This document shows, piece by piece, positions 23,343 to 36,319 of a DNA stretch of 64,000 nt (positions are counted from its first letter, which is position 1; every line of letters begins with the position of its first letter). The position numbers and the translations under genes were made by a program. The notes under the pieces were generated by a model. The model was not told the DNA's origin, made no database searches, and was given only the letters and a program-made list of their open reading frames with translations. Source of the stretch: Cichorium intybus (lineage: Eukaryota; Streptophyta; Magnoliopsida; Asterales; Asteraceae); assembly GCA_023525715.1 (NCBI GenBank), contig CM042010.1, positions 87,101,384 through 87,165,383 on the forward strand, read 5' to 3'.

Positions 23343-24851
23343 TGTAACACCCGGTTCCTCAAATTTAGGATATACCAATTTCTTTAGTAAAACATAATAT
23401 CATTTGAGGTATAATCCCAAAAGAGTAACAAGTATACACAAGGTTGTCATCAAAAGCTTAGTTTAAGTCCTAAACTATTACATCAACTGTTTACAACTAT
23501 TTAACAAACCAGGTTTACTTCATATTTTAAAACAACAAAAGTAAATCTATGTCAAAGTCCAAGTCCAAGTCTTATTCTAGCTATCCATCCACGTTCCGCT
23601 TCCCACGTTCACCGCTACCAGAACCTAATACAAACAACAATAACAAACGATATATGAGCTATGAAAGCTCAGTGAGTAATTTAAGGTTTATTTGTTTGTA
23701 TCATTCATTATCAAGTTTTACTCAAACTCAACAGACTATCTCAGTTCCGAGTGTGGTATACACATTATAACTCTTTATTTCATATACTCAAAGTTTGGTT
23801 ATTCTCAACCAAATCAAATCATAGCTCACTTCCTATCTGTAAATAACATCAGATCAAAGTATAATCATCAATAAATAACTACTCACCTATTGCGGTATCA
23901 ATATGTGGAACTCCTGCACCTCGTGTATGTTCCTGCCTAGCCTTAGCTGTAGCATAACAACTTATTTTCATTACTCAAATGAAAAATAATCTTAACTACA
24001 CTCAATATTCATCACAATCAAGGAACTTGTATCATTTAAGCAAGTTATAATCAAAGGATAGCAATAATATCAAAGTTGTAGCTTTCAATTTCATTACTTA
24101 AACACATGTAACCCTAGAAATGCTACAATCAACATTTCTTTAGCTTGGGTCTCAAATTAGAACTCACATACATAGCCTAATCCAAGTAAACTCACTCTAA
24201 CTCGTGTTAATTGAAAGTGGTTCATCAAAATCACAAGAAACCATTTCAAACCCAATGATTCAACCGTTGGAATAAGATAAAAATCAAGGAGGATTACCTT
24301 TCAAGTTCAAAGAACTAATCTCTAGCTTCAATTCGTGATCAACAGGCTTAAATCTTGACTTAGATGGCTTAGAAATAAACTTCTAGGGTTTAGAGAGGGT
24401 TTTGGTTGAATTGGAAATGACCCAAATGAAGGAAAACCCGTAATTTAAAACAGCCCTGGGTGCGCGACACGACCCGTGTAGGCTCACACGACCCGTGTGA
24501 GGCCTACAGCAAGTCAACTTGAAATTCTGCAGACTCACACGACCCGTGTTGATTCACACGACCCGTGTGAGACCCAACTTTGCCTCGGTAATTTTTTAAG
24601 AGGAGCTACACGACCCGTGTGAAGCTACACGACCCGTGTAGGTCTGGAAAAGTTACTGCTTTGCTTCTCAAGCCTTTCTACACGACCCGTGTGACTTTAC
24701 ACGACCCGTGTAGCTCTGATTTGACATTTTACAAATCCAAACTTTACTCAAGTGGGTTTCTAACCATCTTAACTCATATAACAACCTATTTAATCTTATT
24801 TACACTAGGATTAACTCAAAAATCTTTAAATTTTAATAACACGGTATTACA
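23343..24851 (-). mobile_element. Solo LTR, Gypsy type (1.5 kb)
   Basis: The LTR runs TGTAACACCC...GTATTACA and is flanked by ATTCA (23338-23342 and 24852-24856). No primer site, interior or second LTR is present, so it is the remnant of LTR-LTR recombination. CACTGAGCTTTCATAGCTCA on the minus strand (near 23655) is typical of the region before a Gypsy LTR's poly(A) site, giving minus orientation. It contains the array at 24466-24713. Short ORFs within it are not genes. Confidence 0.88.
24466..24713. repeat. Eight CACACGACCCGTGTG-type hairpin words
   Basis: Eight copies of ACACGACCCGTGT lie inside the solo LTR, mostly in pairs 20-30 bp apart. Each is a six-base inverted repeat (CACACG/CGTGTG) around a three-base loop. 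Confidence 0.9.
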
Positions 24852-27800
24852 ATTCACCTTAGTAGCTAGGTACGTCTAGCTACACTAATCTCCATGACTC
24901 TAGCCTTTTGTTGCTTCCAAGCGTCCTTCTATATCTATTAATTTTAATATAAGATTAGAACTTATACTAAACATACACCATTCGTCTAATCATTCTTGAA
25001 CTGCTTCTCATTATCAAATCCCATACTAATGGTTAAGTATGATTCTTAAACCATCATAACCATTTTGGACAATTTTACCCTTTTGTCCCACTTGACCCAA
25101 AAATGCTATTTTCATGATCTACATGGTTATTCTAGAAAACTTATGAATTTTACTGCTATATATACTCACTCCAATGATTAGATGTCAAAATGACATACAT
25201 TTTACTCATTTACACCATTTAGGCAAACCTTGATAATTAAACTTTCTAAATATAGAAACTGTCATAAAACATGCTATTTAAAGTTCATTTAACACAATGT
25301 GTTCCCAAAACTTCATAATATTATTCCAAATAAACTTTAGGTTCACTTTTGTGCTATTTTTGTTTATACCAAAATTGTCTTAAACGGTTGGAATTCAATA
25401 TTCCATTCCTTTTCATCACTTTACCATTTACTTCAACATTTACACTTGTTTGTGGTTTACAATTTTTTTCACATCATTCAACCAATTTACTATCTTCAAC
25501 ATGTATTCAAAGATATAATAGAAATTCAAGTTCACCAACGTATCTTTTCATGAAACTTAGTTGTAAAAATCTCACCTTATGGTCAAGTTTTACCAAAACA
25601 AAAGAATCAACAACTATTCCGGTAGCAAAAACTTGCTTTTGACCATTTTATAACTTTCATAGCATAATCATGCTTGAAGTCAACATAGCCTAGCTTTGCA
25701 CATCATGATTTTCCATGAAATTACTTGGTTATTGGAGTTTATAAACTCTACCCAACATGCAATAAGGAATTCCAAGTCAACATTCAAGATTTAACAATGC
25801 ATGTGTGTTCTTGTACTCATAATATGAGATAAACCCGAAAATCAATCTTAATTCCAACATGCATGAAGAAATTTCGGTTTTAACAAACTAGGGTTTATCA
25901 AAATCGAAATATACCTTTGCAACCTTCTGTCCAATAACTAAAATATGAAATTGGAGGATGATTAAACATGAAATCGGACTTATAAGATGTTGCTTGGCCC
26001 TCCCTTGCAGCCGCCGGCAACCGAGGGCACCACCGGTCGCCGGTGGCGTGATTCTTCCGGCTTACTGCTGCTCCGATTGTTAGATGTTGCTGATGCCTGA
26101 TTTTTCGTCACCAGTCCTAGTTTATACATACAATTGACGACAGACACACGGGTCGCACACCTGCCGTAGCCGCCGCCGGCAGTGGCGGTGCCTGTGACAA
26201 CTAAAATTTTATGTAAGTAATAGATAAATATAAGTATAGTAAAGGTATAAAGTTTGCAAGTTTTGGATTTTGTACGAAGAAGTTATGCCTCTGCAAAGTC
26301 AAAAGTAAAATTTAGACTAAGAAGACTCGTCTTAGTCTTATAAAATCAAGTAAAATTTAGACTAAGAGGACTCGTCTTAGTCTTAAGTCTGGAATAAGGG
26401 CAAAATGGTCAAAGGAGGTAAAAATATGGGAATTTATGTTTTAAGACATTTTATTTAGCCATATTGAAGTGTTACTTCGATTGGAAGTGAGTCTTGAAAG
26501 CCCGAGGGCAAAATGGAAAACTAGGGGACAAAAGTGAAAGTATTTATTGTTAAACTTTAAAAATTGATACCTGAAAATCTATAAGGATTTGGGAAAAAGT
26601 CATCTATAAGACTTTGGTAGATTTTGATGTAATAAGAATATAGGAAAAAGATTCGGGTCGTTTGGGGTTATAAAGAAGAAGTTATGACGTGATAAAGTTG
26701 GCTAAAAAGTGACAAAAATGGCCAAAGGGTCATGTTTGAAGGTTTATAACGTAAAATCTAGTTAGATTCAGACCTAAGTCAGTAGAAGGAAGTTATTAAG
26801 CTCATTCCCGCCTTTCTAAAGGTATAAAGAGTATAAAATTCCGATATCATATGTCGGAGTTATGATACCGCAAAGTTTGGAAAAAAATCAGGAAAATGAG
26901 AAATTTTACTAAGGCATGAGAAAAGGGCATTTTGGTAATATTTTCGTTGACCAGTCAAAATCAGGAAAAAAAAATTAAACCCAGTTTTGTTTCTTTCTCT
27001 TTCTGTGTGCGTGGTCGATCAAAGAGAAAAGGGAGGAAACAGGATTTCCCGTTTTCTCTTGGTTTGTGCGATCAAAGAGGAAAAGAGAGATTGAGAGGGA
27101 GGATGCGAGAGATTGAGTGTGCGTAGGTGACGGAGTCGAGCAGCAGCACTGCTATCGGGATTTAGAGAGCCAGACTGACAAAGCGATAGAGGAACGGACG
27201 AGTGGAAGCAGCAGGTCGCTGCTGTGGTCGAGAACGACACCGGAGGTCGCGTCGGAGACCGCCGGTGGTGCGTGGTGGTCGTGGAAGTTGCTGTTGGTGT
27301 CTAAAGCTTATGTAATCCAACATAGAACCTCCGATTTCTTCTATTTTGACAACATTTCTTGAAGGTAAATTCTGATTTTAAACCCTAGAGTAAATTTATG
27401 AAAGGTTTCTTGAACTTCCTTGAGTGCATGTTTAATTAGTTCAAGAATATTGAAGATTACTTGGTCCAAGTTAGAAATCAACTTTAATTTATGACTATTA
27501 TTAGTGTTTTATTGAATGCATGAAGTTGGAAACTTGAAATCTAGAACTTTGGATGCATGAATCGAATCTTACTAGGAATTTTGAAGCTTTATCATGGATT
27601 ACGGAATCTGGAAATATCCTCTTGGAATTTCATCATGTAATAAGTTTGAAAAGCATCAAATAAACATGTAATTGATTTTTTGAGGTTGAAGATGATGAAT
27701 AAAGTTGTTGACTTTTCTGTTTTGGTCAAATTTGACTATAAAGGGGGATTATGTATCTATGTTTGTTGTTTGGGATATGTTATGCAAACATGAAATTAAA

Positions 27801-28820
27801 GGATAGAAGCGGAATGTATGAGTAAATAAATGATGATGAGATCATATTTATTAGTTTTTATTTAGCAAAGAATAATGTTTGGTGAAATTGGTTAATGACT
27901 ACTCTTTGATTTCATTATTGGAAAAATTAGACATAAAGACTATAATGAATACTTAATAGTATGAGAAAGTGTTTGATAACCCATTGTTTTTACCAACGAG
28001 TCAAGTATTTACGATTTGGACATCTTAAAGGTAAGATTACAAAAAAGAGACAAAACTTTGTAAATTGGAATGGAATTGGACATTCCAACCCTTTTGGGAC
28101 AATTTCTGGTATTTTACAAAAAAAAATGACATGAACAGATCATGGAATTGAATTGAAATGACTTCTATGAAATATTGGTAATAAAGTGGAGTCAAGCAAA
28201 TGAGAACTTACATGTTTTGCAATAATTTCTATTTATGCAAAACTTTAATGGTCAAGATTTGTTAAAATGGCATAAAAGATAAAACGATAGATGTTTTGAC
28301 ATCTAAGCCATTAGTAGTGTTTTATAAGTATGTTAAACTTATAAAGTTATTTAAATAACAAGTTAAACTCAAGAAAATACATAATTAGTCCAAGTGGGAC
28401 GAAAAGGGGTAAAAGTGTCCAATATGAGTATTATGTCTTATGAATCATACTTAAAGGTTGGGATGAAATTAGATGATTATTAAAAAGAGTTCATGTATGA
28501 TTTGGTAACATTATGTGTTTAGTTGAATAGTATGTACTAACCTCTTATTAAATTAATAGAGGATAAAAGATGTTGGAAGCAAGTAGAGTCAAGAGCTAGT
28601 GGATTAATGTAGCTAGGCATACCTAGCTACCGAGGTGAGTACGTGAGGAAACTTTTCACTGGGTACATAGCAATGAGTTTTAAATATTGAATGTTTTATA
28701 TTAAATTTTATGCTAAATGTTGTATGAGTAAATGATCTTCCAAATGGTTTTTAAAGCTTGAATTGGCAAGTATTTACAAAGTTTTATATGACTTTTTAAT
28801 ATGAGTCTATATGCAAGTTT

Positions 28821-29574
28821 TGAAAGGTTTTCCGCAACCATGAACTAAAAACCTAAGTTCACATGCAACCTAGAAAAGATCTATGTTTTCTTACATTGAA
28901 CATGTAACTAATTCCTAAAGGCCAAATAAAAATTAACTAAAAGAATAAATCAGAAAACTAACCTTTAGTTTTAATCTTGAAGCTAAGCAGCACAAGTGTC
29001 CTGCCTCAAATGAGATCACACCCAGGGAGCCAGAGGAAAGGACCGAAAATTCCAGAGAGAATAATGGAATTGAGCAACTGATAATGAGGTCTAGGGTTCC
29101 CTATTTATAGGGAACCAAGTGGCAAAGCTAGAAACCCTAGCCGCAGCCCATTTTCCGGATTATCTGTATGCGCGCCGCGCGCCGCAATTCAACTATTGAA
29201 TTCGTACGACTATGTACGCGCGTCGCGGCCTTTACATTGGCGCGCCGCGCGCCGCAATTCAACTATTGAATTTGTACGACTTTAATCCCTGACATCCTGA
29301 TTAATCTAATTAATGCCACATAAATTAATCCAATTAATTTCTGATTAATTATTAATCAATCAACATAGTTTCTAATTAATATATTATCATTTTAATATAT
29401 TAACAAACCATATATTTTATTTCTATTGATTTATTAATCCCATAATAAACCAACCTTTCTCTCTACCGAACTTTCTACCAAACCTCCAGCTATGAGGGCA
29501 ACCCAAATGGACTTTGCTTCTATTAATTAGGTAAGTACAAATTATTAGTCATGGCTTAGACACCTAATCCAACA
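28821..29574 (-). repeat. E3 3' LTR (754 bp)
   Basis: The reverse TATA box is at 29102-29109. The adjoining polypurine tract is the reverse of TCTCCCACTT (29576-29585). GC-rich GCGCGCCGCGCGCCGC units stand out at about 29170-29260. Confidence 0.92.
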
Positions 29575-30680
29575 GTCTCCCACTTGGATAAGTCTATGAC
29601 TATAATTACCAATTTAACCTCTGATTAATCAGCAACCTGCAGCTTCCTAGAAACTGCTGCCGAACTCTGACCTAGTCAGTTCTGTCCATAGATAAGTGAT
29701 CAGATGATCCTCCGTCCAACAAGATATTTTCAGACATGAGACATGGATTGAGATCAATCTCTGTCTGACACACTGTTTCCCGATTTCCGATTTTGCTTAT
29801 GACTTTTAGACTTCTAATTGAACGAATCAATTCAGTCCTGGCTGGCCAGCGCTTCAGTCAACTTCAAAATCATCGAGTGGCCAACAGATATCTGTTTCCC
29901 GTCTGGGTCAAGGGACGAATAAGCTTCGACTAATATGTTATATCTTTTACCCGACAAATCACTCACAACAGCACGTTTTATAACACCGAGTTACCGATGC
30001 GTTTTTGTACTATCAATAAACAACCGCCTTGCAAATTATAACTCATATCTCTCCACTTTAAGACAATAAGATATTATCGTCTCAACATTGCTCGTGATAT
30101 AATCCATGAAGCAATCCATTGAGTGCGGGTTTATCCAATACTCAAATCTCCATTTCCAAGTACTCATGAACGTTGCAGCAATCTTATTGCTATGTCTAAC
30201 TCCTTAGACAATCTACAAACCAATTCATGACAGTCTTCCTTCATACTTACTCCCTAAGAGTATGAACGACTGTGGATATTTGAATAATCCAATTATTCAG
30301 GAAGTAAACATGCAAAAGTGAAACATAAAATCTGACTGGTAGCTACTCCTGCAAATTACCAAGTCTCCACGAGGTAATCACCAAGTTGGATTTATCATAA
30401 CTATTATCGGTTTCTTATTCTCTTTTAAACTTTCAATTCAAGCCTTTTATATCTATGTCTATGACTTTTTTACTCTTTCTATGTATCCAAGTGTCTAACA
30501 CTTATACACTTTATTGTAGATGATCCTATCGGATACTCTTCCGATGATATCTCAGTTTGTCATTTTGTCATTTTGTCATTCTCTCTCACAACTCCATTCC
30601 GGTGATGTGTACCGTGACTGCCCATGGTTCTCGGGTCTTTAGTCCACATGACTACACCCTAAGACAATTTTGAGGTGTCA

Positions 30681-30712
30681 TGATGTGCCAGTGACCCACA
30701 CACGCTCCATCA
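30681..30712 (-). other. Stem-loop H4 of E3
   Basis: On the minus strand TGATG (30712-30708) pairs with CATCA (30685-30681). The apex is GAGCGTGTGTGGGTCACTGG. It is the counterpart of E2 21177-21208. Confidence 0.6.
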
Positions 30713-31663
30713 GAAACCAACGAAATTCTTTAACCATGAAGTCCTACAGCACCACGTTCTGGTGAAAACAGTTACCGATTTGAAAACCCTTTCAAATCAA
30801 TCACCCTAATCATTTCCCAATGATTTCTCACATCTGTTCAAAAAAAATCCATTCAGTATTCTCAGCCAGGCAATATCCTGAATCCAACTTACAATGCTCT
30901 AAGCATTAAGTCATCAGGATATGTTCATAACACTTCTGATTTGTCCAAGAGGCTCGAGGAACCTGATGTAATCTCATTCCAAGCACTTTCGGAATCCTAA
31001 GATTACCAATAATCCTTGTGTCATGATTTCCGGAAACCATTTCCCTTCAGGAACTCTTTCTTATGCATCTTGAATCCCATCAAGATCATATTCTCAACGG
31101 CTAAGTCAATACTGTCAGTCTCATCTATCTAATAGATGTCTATGAACTACGTGAGCATGTTGCACCTTCTTTGTTTCTTTCATGCCAATTCATTACACTT
31201 TGCAATGACAGGAAACTCCATTCCTGGGGTTATGCATCTTGAATCTCATCAAGATCATATTGGCAGAATTCTGATCTTATCTAATAGATGTTCACAACCA
31301 CCTGAGTATGTTGTATCTCTTAAAGTTTTTCATAGCGACCCGTTTCTTAACACCAAGTCATTACACTTTGTAATGATAAGAGACGTTTCCTAGAACCAGT
31401 ATGTAACCCACATACAATGATAGCAGATAACAACGATACTCCCACTGGCTTTGACACCGTCATATGACTCTTTCAGACTATTCACAAAATCCAGTACTTA
31501 TGGCACATTTTGCGAAACCGAAATCCAAACCTTTCCGACATATTAAAGGAAATCTTTCAGGCTATTCACAAAATCCAAACCTTTTGGCCTATTTTGAGAA
31601 TCCGAATATCCTTTCTTGCGAGATGCCCATGGGACGAATCCCGGGGCCGTATACCCTTTTGTA

Positions 31664-31739
31664 ATGGCATGCACTATGTGAGTCCATATTAGTGTGCCGG
31701 TAAACCACACACGCTCCACTAACGACTCACACTATGCCA
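31664..31739 (-). other. Stem-loop H3 of E3
   Basis: Outer TGGCAT/ATGCCA and TGTGAGTC/GACTCACA stems are perfect. The inner stem is TTAGTG with CACTAA. It is the counterpart of E2 20212-20288, and its outer stem is better paired than in E2. Confidence 0.7.
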
Positions 31740-33449
31740 CGCAGAATCCTCTCGGATTACATCTTCTATTGAGAGTGCATATCAGAATCAATTGCTTGAC
31801 TCCAAGTGATGACTCATTCAACCAGATGTTCTGTAAGTACATTTCTATGTTCCCTTCTTTTGATGATTCAATTACTCCAACTGGTTCCTAGACCAGTTGT
31901 AAAGATCAATCAAACTGTCACATAGACTGTGTCTCGCGGTAAGGTTCTCTTATTTGGTAGCAACTGGGCTCACCAATGCTTCCAGCAGTCGGATTACTTA
32001 TCCGTACCATCTTTAGTGTTTTACCACTACCCGGTATATCACCCAAATCATAATTCCTTATGATAGTGACAATAACTACTGGTCAAGCGAAGAGAGGGTA
32101 TGTCAGGTTTAACAGGAATCTAATTCCTGGTCAAGTCCCAGTGGTGACTAAAGGTTCTTTCACTTGGCTAATCCCTGAACTCATTCAGAATTATTCTTAC
32201 TCCCACTGTTTCCTTAGAACTTGAGTTCTTTCTAAAAGTACTCTTCTTCCAAAGGATAACCGGAGTGGCCAATGAAACGACATTGCTGATCAGTTTCAGG
32301 CTTGTCATGAGATTCAGATGAATGCTACATGACCCTGGACTTTCTATGTACTAGTGGGACGATCCCAACTTTACATTTCAGACAGTGTCGACATAACCTC
32401 CTTAGTCTTAGATGTGGTCGGAATATGGCTTCTGCGGTCTGTCTGGTTGAATATTCAATTCATTGAAATATTAGTCGGAAATGTATCCAGTGTATCTTAT
32501 ACACCGAGGATCAAAACTATTTCGATCAATGCTCCATCATCTTCCCTAAGACACATTATAACCATTAGTGTTCTTGGAAGAGGATAAACTGTGAAACATT
32601 TTCTCAGTCTATGTTGTTACTCAGGTTCTGTTGATCTTATGCTTCCTTTGAAATCCTTGAACACTTCAAGGTTCCAATCAATCGCTTATTCCGATAAACG
32701 ACGCCATATTTGTCAAACCATTTGGCAAATATCATGAAGCATAACTAATCGTGTTCTGTTCGAAGATTCGAGCAATACACAGTAACTTATGTGTCTATTG
32801 CTCAAAATCTTAATACTTTTACAGTTCCATGTAAATTTATGACTTTGTTAATATTGTTCAAGACATGCAATCATCACCTGACTCCAAGTCAACTGATTCC
32901 AAAATCCTATCCATTGGATCTTTGGGCGATTCCTTTCTTGCCACAATTAATTTTATTAAGCATTCAATTCATCATGTGACTCTAAGTCAAATGATTCCAA
33001 AGTCCTGTCCAACTGGACCTTTGGTTGAAGCGATTCTCATAAAATTCACTTTAACAATCATAAAGAACACAATTTAGAAATCCAATCCCATTGGATGTAT
33101 CAACATTCAAGTTATTACCATTTATGCCATTAACACATTCACACAAACATTTCGAGGATAATTAAAACAACCATTTTAAAAAAAATTTCAATAAACCAGA
33201 ATTATCCTCAGAACAATGTACAATGCGAATCTATGTTAAATGTATCTATAAACCAATAACAAGAACAAATATCTAGCTTAACTCCAAAAATGCACGAGCT
33301 CCAGATCCAATCCGAATATGCTCCTGTGCGACAACATCCTGTATCCTACAGAGTCCGTGCATACAGGGCAAATGTGAGAAAACACATCCTGTATCAAGGA
33401 AATGAGGATCGGGTATTCTGAGTTTTTAAGATATTACTGAGTTTACCAA

Positions 33450-34220
33450 ACGGTTTGGCTTTGGAGCATTTTTCCAATCTTTCCGTGACAGTGTCCCACC
33501 TTGTGGATTCCCAGTTTGAAACATCGAACAATCGGTCCAGACGATCTGGATCATTTCTTGATGCACTTTAATACTGAACTTAATCCTGAAACAGCTGAAT
33601 CAATAGAACTATGCTTCTCCATGAACAACTCATTTAGAGTCGACATTGAATGCATTTCCATGATTGTCTTATCCGGTTACCCTTCCTGTTCATCCGGATG
33701 AACGGATCAGCGAGTCGATCTAATGCTTAACTCCTGATCACAAGGGGAAACCAGTTTTTATACTGTTCGCCTATGTATCCCTCAAACTTGGGAACACGCA
33801 AACTGGTGCTACTTCCTTCTAGCTTGCAACTTCAAGCTCTTTGAAGATCCTAGTTCGTTCCCTTTATCAACCAATTCTCGAAACCTTTCCTCAACTAGCT
33901 GTGCTAACTTATCTGACCCTAGGAATTCTAAATCCCTGCGGAACTCGGGGTTAATGATCAATAGCATAAGGCAACGAACTTCCTTGGACTCAATAGTCAA
34001 GGAGTCATGCTCATCACAAGCTGCTGTGTGATGCCATGTTTGGGAGCGGACACTCAGTCGGATATGGTTTGCCAGCAAAACTAAGAACTATTCTCTAATT
34101 GCAAAACCATATCACATAGTTCAGGCCAGTCAGCCTTACCATACTAAACAGGTGCTTTCTGAAGCTCTCAGAAAAGGGTGAAGGAGGAGAAGGAGGAGAA
34201 TGACACTTTTCTTCAGACAT
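33450..34220 (-). pseudogene. E3 decayed gag-like gene
   Basis: It aligns with E2's gag from the start (ATG at 34220, then CTCCTTCTCCTCCTTCACCC) to the end (a GATTGGAA-type tail near 33480). The clearest surviving stretch, 34078-33809, encodes INPEFRRDLEFLGSDKLAQL and LVEERFREL, matching E2's DPEFRKDFESLGSYELMQL and LVEERFQKP. Frameshifts and stops on both sides prevent a full-length product. Like E2's gag it has no zinc knuckle. Confidence 0.82.
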
Positions 34221-34526
34221 ATATAAAAGGAAACAGAATTTATTAGTTTAATTAATCCTTTTAAATAATTACCCAATTTATTATTTAACAAGGCTAGGAT
34301 CCAAAATACCCCAACTATGCTGTGAAGAGGGATGTCGTAGTCACAACACAGTGGTCATTAAGGTAGATAACTTTTATCAATTTCAGTCTTATGAAATTCC
34401 TAGATCTGTGAGATTCATTGAACTGTTCAATAGCATGTTTAATCTCGGATATGCCCCACCGTTTGTGACTGGGATGCCGAGGATCACAAACCGGGTGTGA
34501 ATAACCATGCAAATTAGCTTGGTACT

Positions 34527-34601
34527 CTCGGGGTCCATTATCATCTCAAATTGATGTGCCGGTTAACCACACACGCTCCATCAACAATAATAACACCCGA
34601 G
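34527..34601 (-). other. Stem-loop H2 of E3
   Basis: CTCGGG/CCCGAG closes the stem. Inner TTGATG/CATCAA surrounds GAGCGTGTGTGGTTAACCGG. Confidence 0.7.
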
Positions 34602-34616
34602 AAACCCATTGCCACT

Positions 34617-34677
34617 CTTTATGAACCCCCATTGGTGTGCCGGTAACCCACACACGCTCCACCAACGTTTCATAAAG
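34617..34677 (-). other. Stem-loop H1 of E3
   Basis: CTTTATGAA/TTCATAAAG closes the stem. Inner TTGGTG/CACCAA surrounds GAGCGTGTGTGGGTTACCGG. Confidence 0.7.
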
Positions 34678-35530
34678 TGCAATGTGCAATTTCATGGGTT
34701 AGCATCAAATTCACATTTTTTTCTAAAGTAACTAGATTGGGAATTCTTGTACGGGTTCTAGTACTTTGATCATTATACTTTTAATGATTAAGTGGTCCTA
34801 TCAAAACTGTTCGGCTAACGACCCTCCACTGATCAGGCGAGCGGTGGGTGAGAGTGAACACCCATTAGACCGCCATTTTATAGGCAGTCTCCTTATACCC
34901 ACTTTATAGACCAGCTTCGTGAATGAGGCCTACTAATGATTTGACTAACCAATTTATTCTATAATAATATATATAAGATGTATTTTAAATCTTTTAAAAT
35001 ATTCCTGGTTTATCTTTTAATTTCCTGAAATTTAACTATTAAATTTCAAATTAAATTAAACCTTTAATTTTATTTAATTTATTTTTTAATTAAACTATTA
35101 ATTAAATTAATTAAATCTAGATATTTTAAACCTTTTAAAATATTTTAGGATTTATCCTTTAATTTTCGAATTTTAAAAATTAATTAAATCCTTTGAATTA
35201 TCTTTTAATTAAACAATTAATTAAATTAATTCAAATGTAGATAGGTTTTTCCAAATTAATCAAATCAATTTAAACCTATCTTAAACCCCTAATTATCGAA
35301 TTCCAACAAACTGGGTTTAAGGTTATCCATTTAATTAACCAATTAAAGTTACCAAAAATAGAAAACCTCCTAAAACCCTAATAGGCTTTTTCGAAAATAC
35401 TAAAGGGGGGGATTAGGGTTTCCAAAACCCTAATCCTAGAACTCGATCCAAGTAATGATTAGGGTTTATAAGCTTTAAACCCTAATTTTAGGAAAACTAT
35501 TACAGCAATTCAATAAGAAAACAACCAAAT

Positions 35531-35542
35531 GCTCTGATACCA
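35531..35542 (-). other. E3 primer-binding site
   Basis: On the minus strand it reads TGGTATCAGAGC, one base after the LTR, matching initiator Met tRNA. Confidence 0.92.
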
Positions 35543-35543
35543 C

Positions 35544-36319
35544 TGAAAGGTTTTCCGCAACCATGAACTAAAAACCTAAGTTCACATGCAACCTAGAAAA
35601 GATCTATGTTTTCTTACATTGAACATGTAACTAATTCCTAAAGGCCAAACAAAAATTAAATAAAAGAATAAATCAGAAAACTAACCTTTAGTTTTAATCT
35701 TGAAGCTAAGCAGCACAAGTGTCCTGCCTCAAATGAGATCACACCTAGGGAGCCAGAGGAAAGGACCGAAAATTCCAGAGAGAATAATGGAATTGAGCAA
35801 CTGATAATGAGGTCTAGGGTTCCCTATTTATAGGGAACCAAGTGGCAAAGCTAGAAACCCTAGCCGCAGCCCATTTTCCGGATTATCTGTACGCGCGCCG
35901 CAGCCAGATCGTTTGCGCGCCGCGCGCCGCAATTCAACTATTGAATTCGTACGACTATGTACGCGCGTCGCGGCCTTTACATTGGCGCGCCGCGCGCCGC
36001 AATTCAACTATTGAATTTGTACGACTTTAATCCCTGACCTCCTGATTAATCTAATTAATACCACAGAAATTAATCCAATTAATTTCTGATTAATTATTAA
36101 TCAATCAACATAGTTTCTAATTAATATATTATCATTTTAATATATTAACAAACCATATCTTTTATTTCTATTGATTTATTAATCCCATAATAAACCAACC
36201 TTTCTCTCTACCGAACTTTCTACCAAACCTCCAGCTATGAGGGCAACCCAAATGGACTTTGCTTCTATTAATTAGGTAAGTACAAATTATTAGTCATGGC
36301 TTAGACACCTAATCCAACA
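35544..36319 (-). repeat. E3 5' LTR (776 bp)
   Basis: Reverse TATA box at 35825-35832. It is 22 bp longer than the other LTR because of an extra GC-rich piece near 35890-35915. Confidence 0.92.

Larger units (their letters stand above)
29575..33449 (-). other. E3 long non-coding region
   Basis: It is the reverse homologue of E2's 18465-22314, sharing the hairpins at 30681-30712 and 31664-31739, two ATCTTGA-type hairpins near 31060 and 31230, and two 90-bp-type units near 32860-33010. No pol motif is present on either strand. Confidence 0.7.
34221..35530 (-). other. E3 structured leader
   Basis: It is the reverse homologue of the E1 and E2 leaders, with AGACTGCC/GGCGGTCT, GGGTG/CACCC, a CTGATCAG palindrome and the two long stem-loops. 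The base before the gag ATG is not G (TATATATG), so the possible splice acceptor seen in E1 and E2 is lost. Confidence 0.72.
28821..36319 (-). mobile_element. E3: non-autonomous Copia element with decayed gag
   Basis: This 7,499-bp minus-strand element is flanked by AGTTT (28816-28820 and 36320-36324). The uninterrupted target can be read in E4's other LTR near 43845-43860. It has the same plan as E2: E1-type LTR ends, initiator Met primer site, structured leader, gag-like region, then 3.9 kb non-coding and no pol. The gag frame is broken. The two LTRs differ by about 1% plus one 22-bp indel. Confidence 0.95.

Noticed and set aside
24466..24713. Direct repeats resembling a CRISPR array
   Set aside because: Spacing is irregular, the unit is a short palindrome within an LTR, there are no cas genes, and the DNA is plant nuclear.
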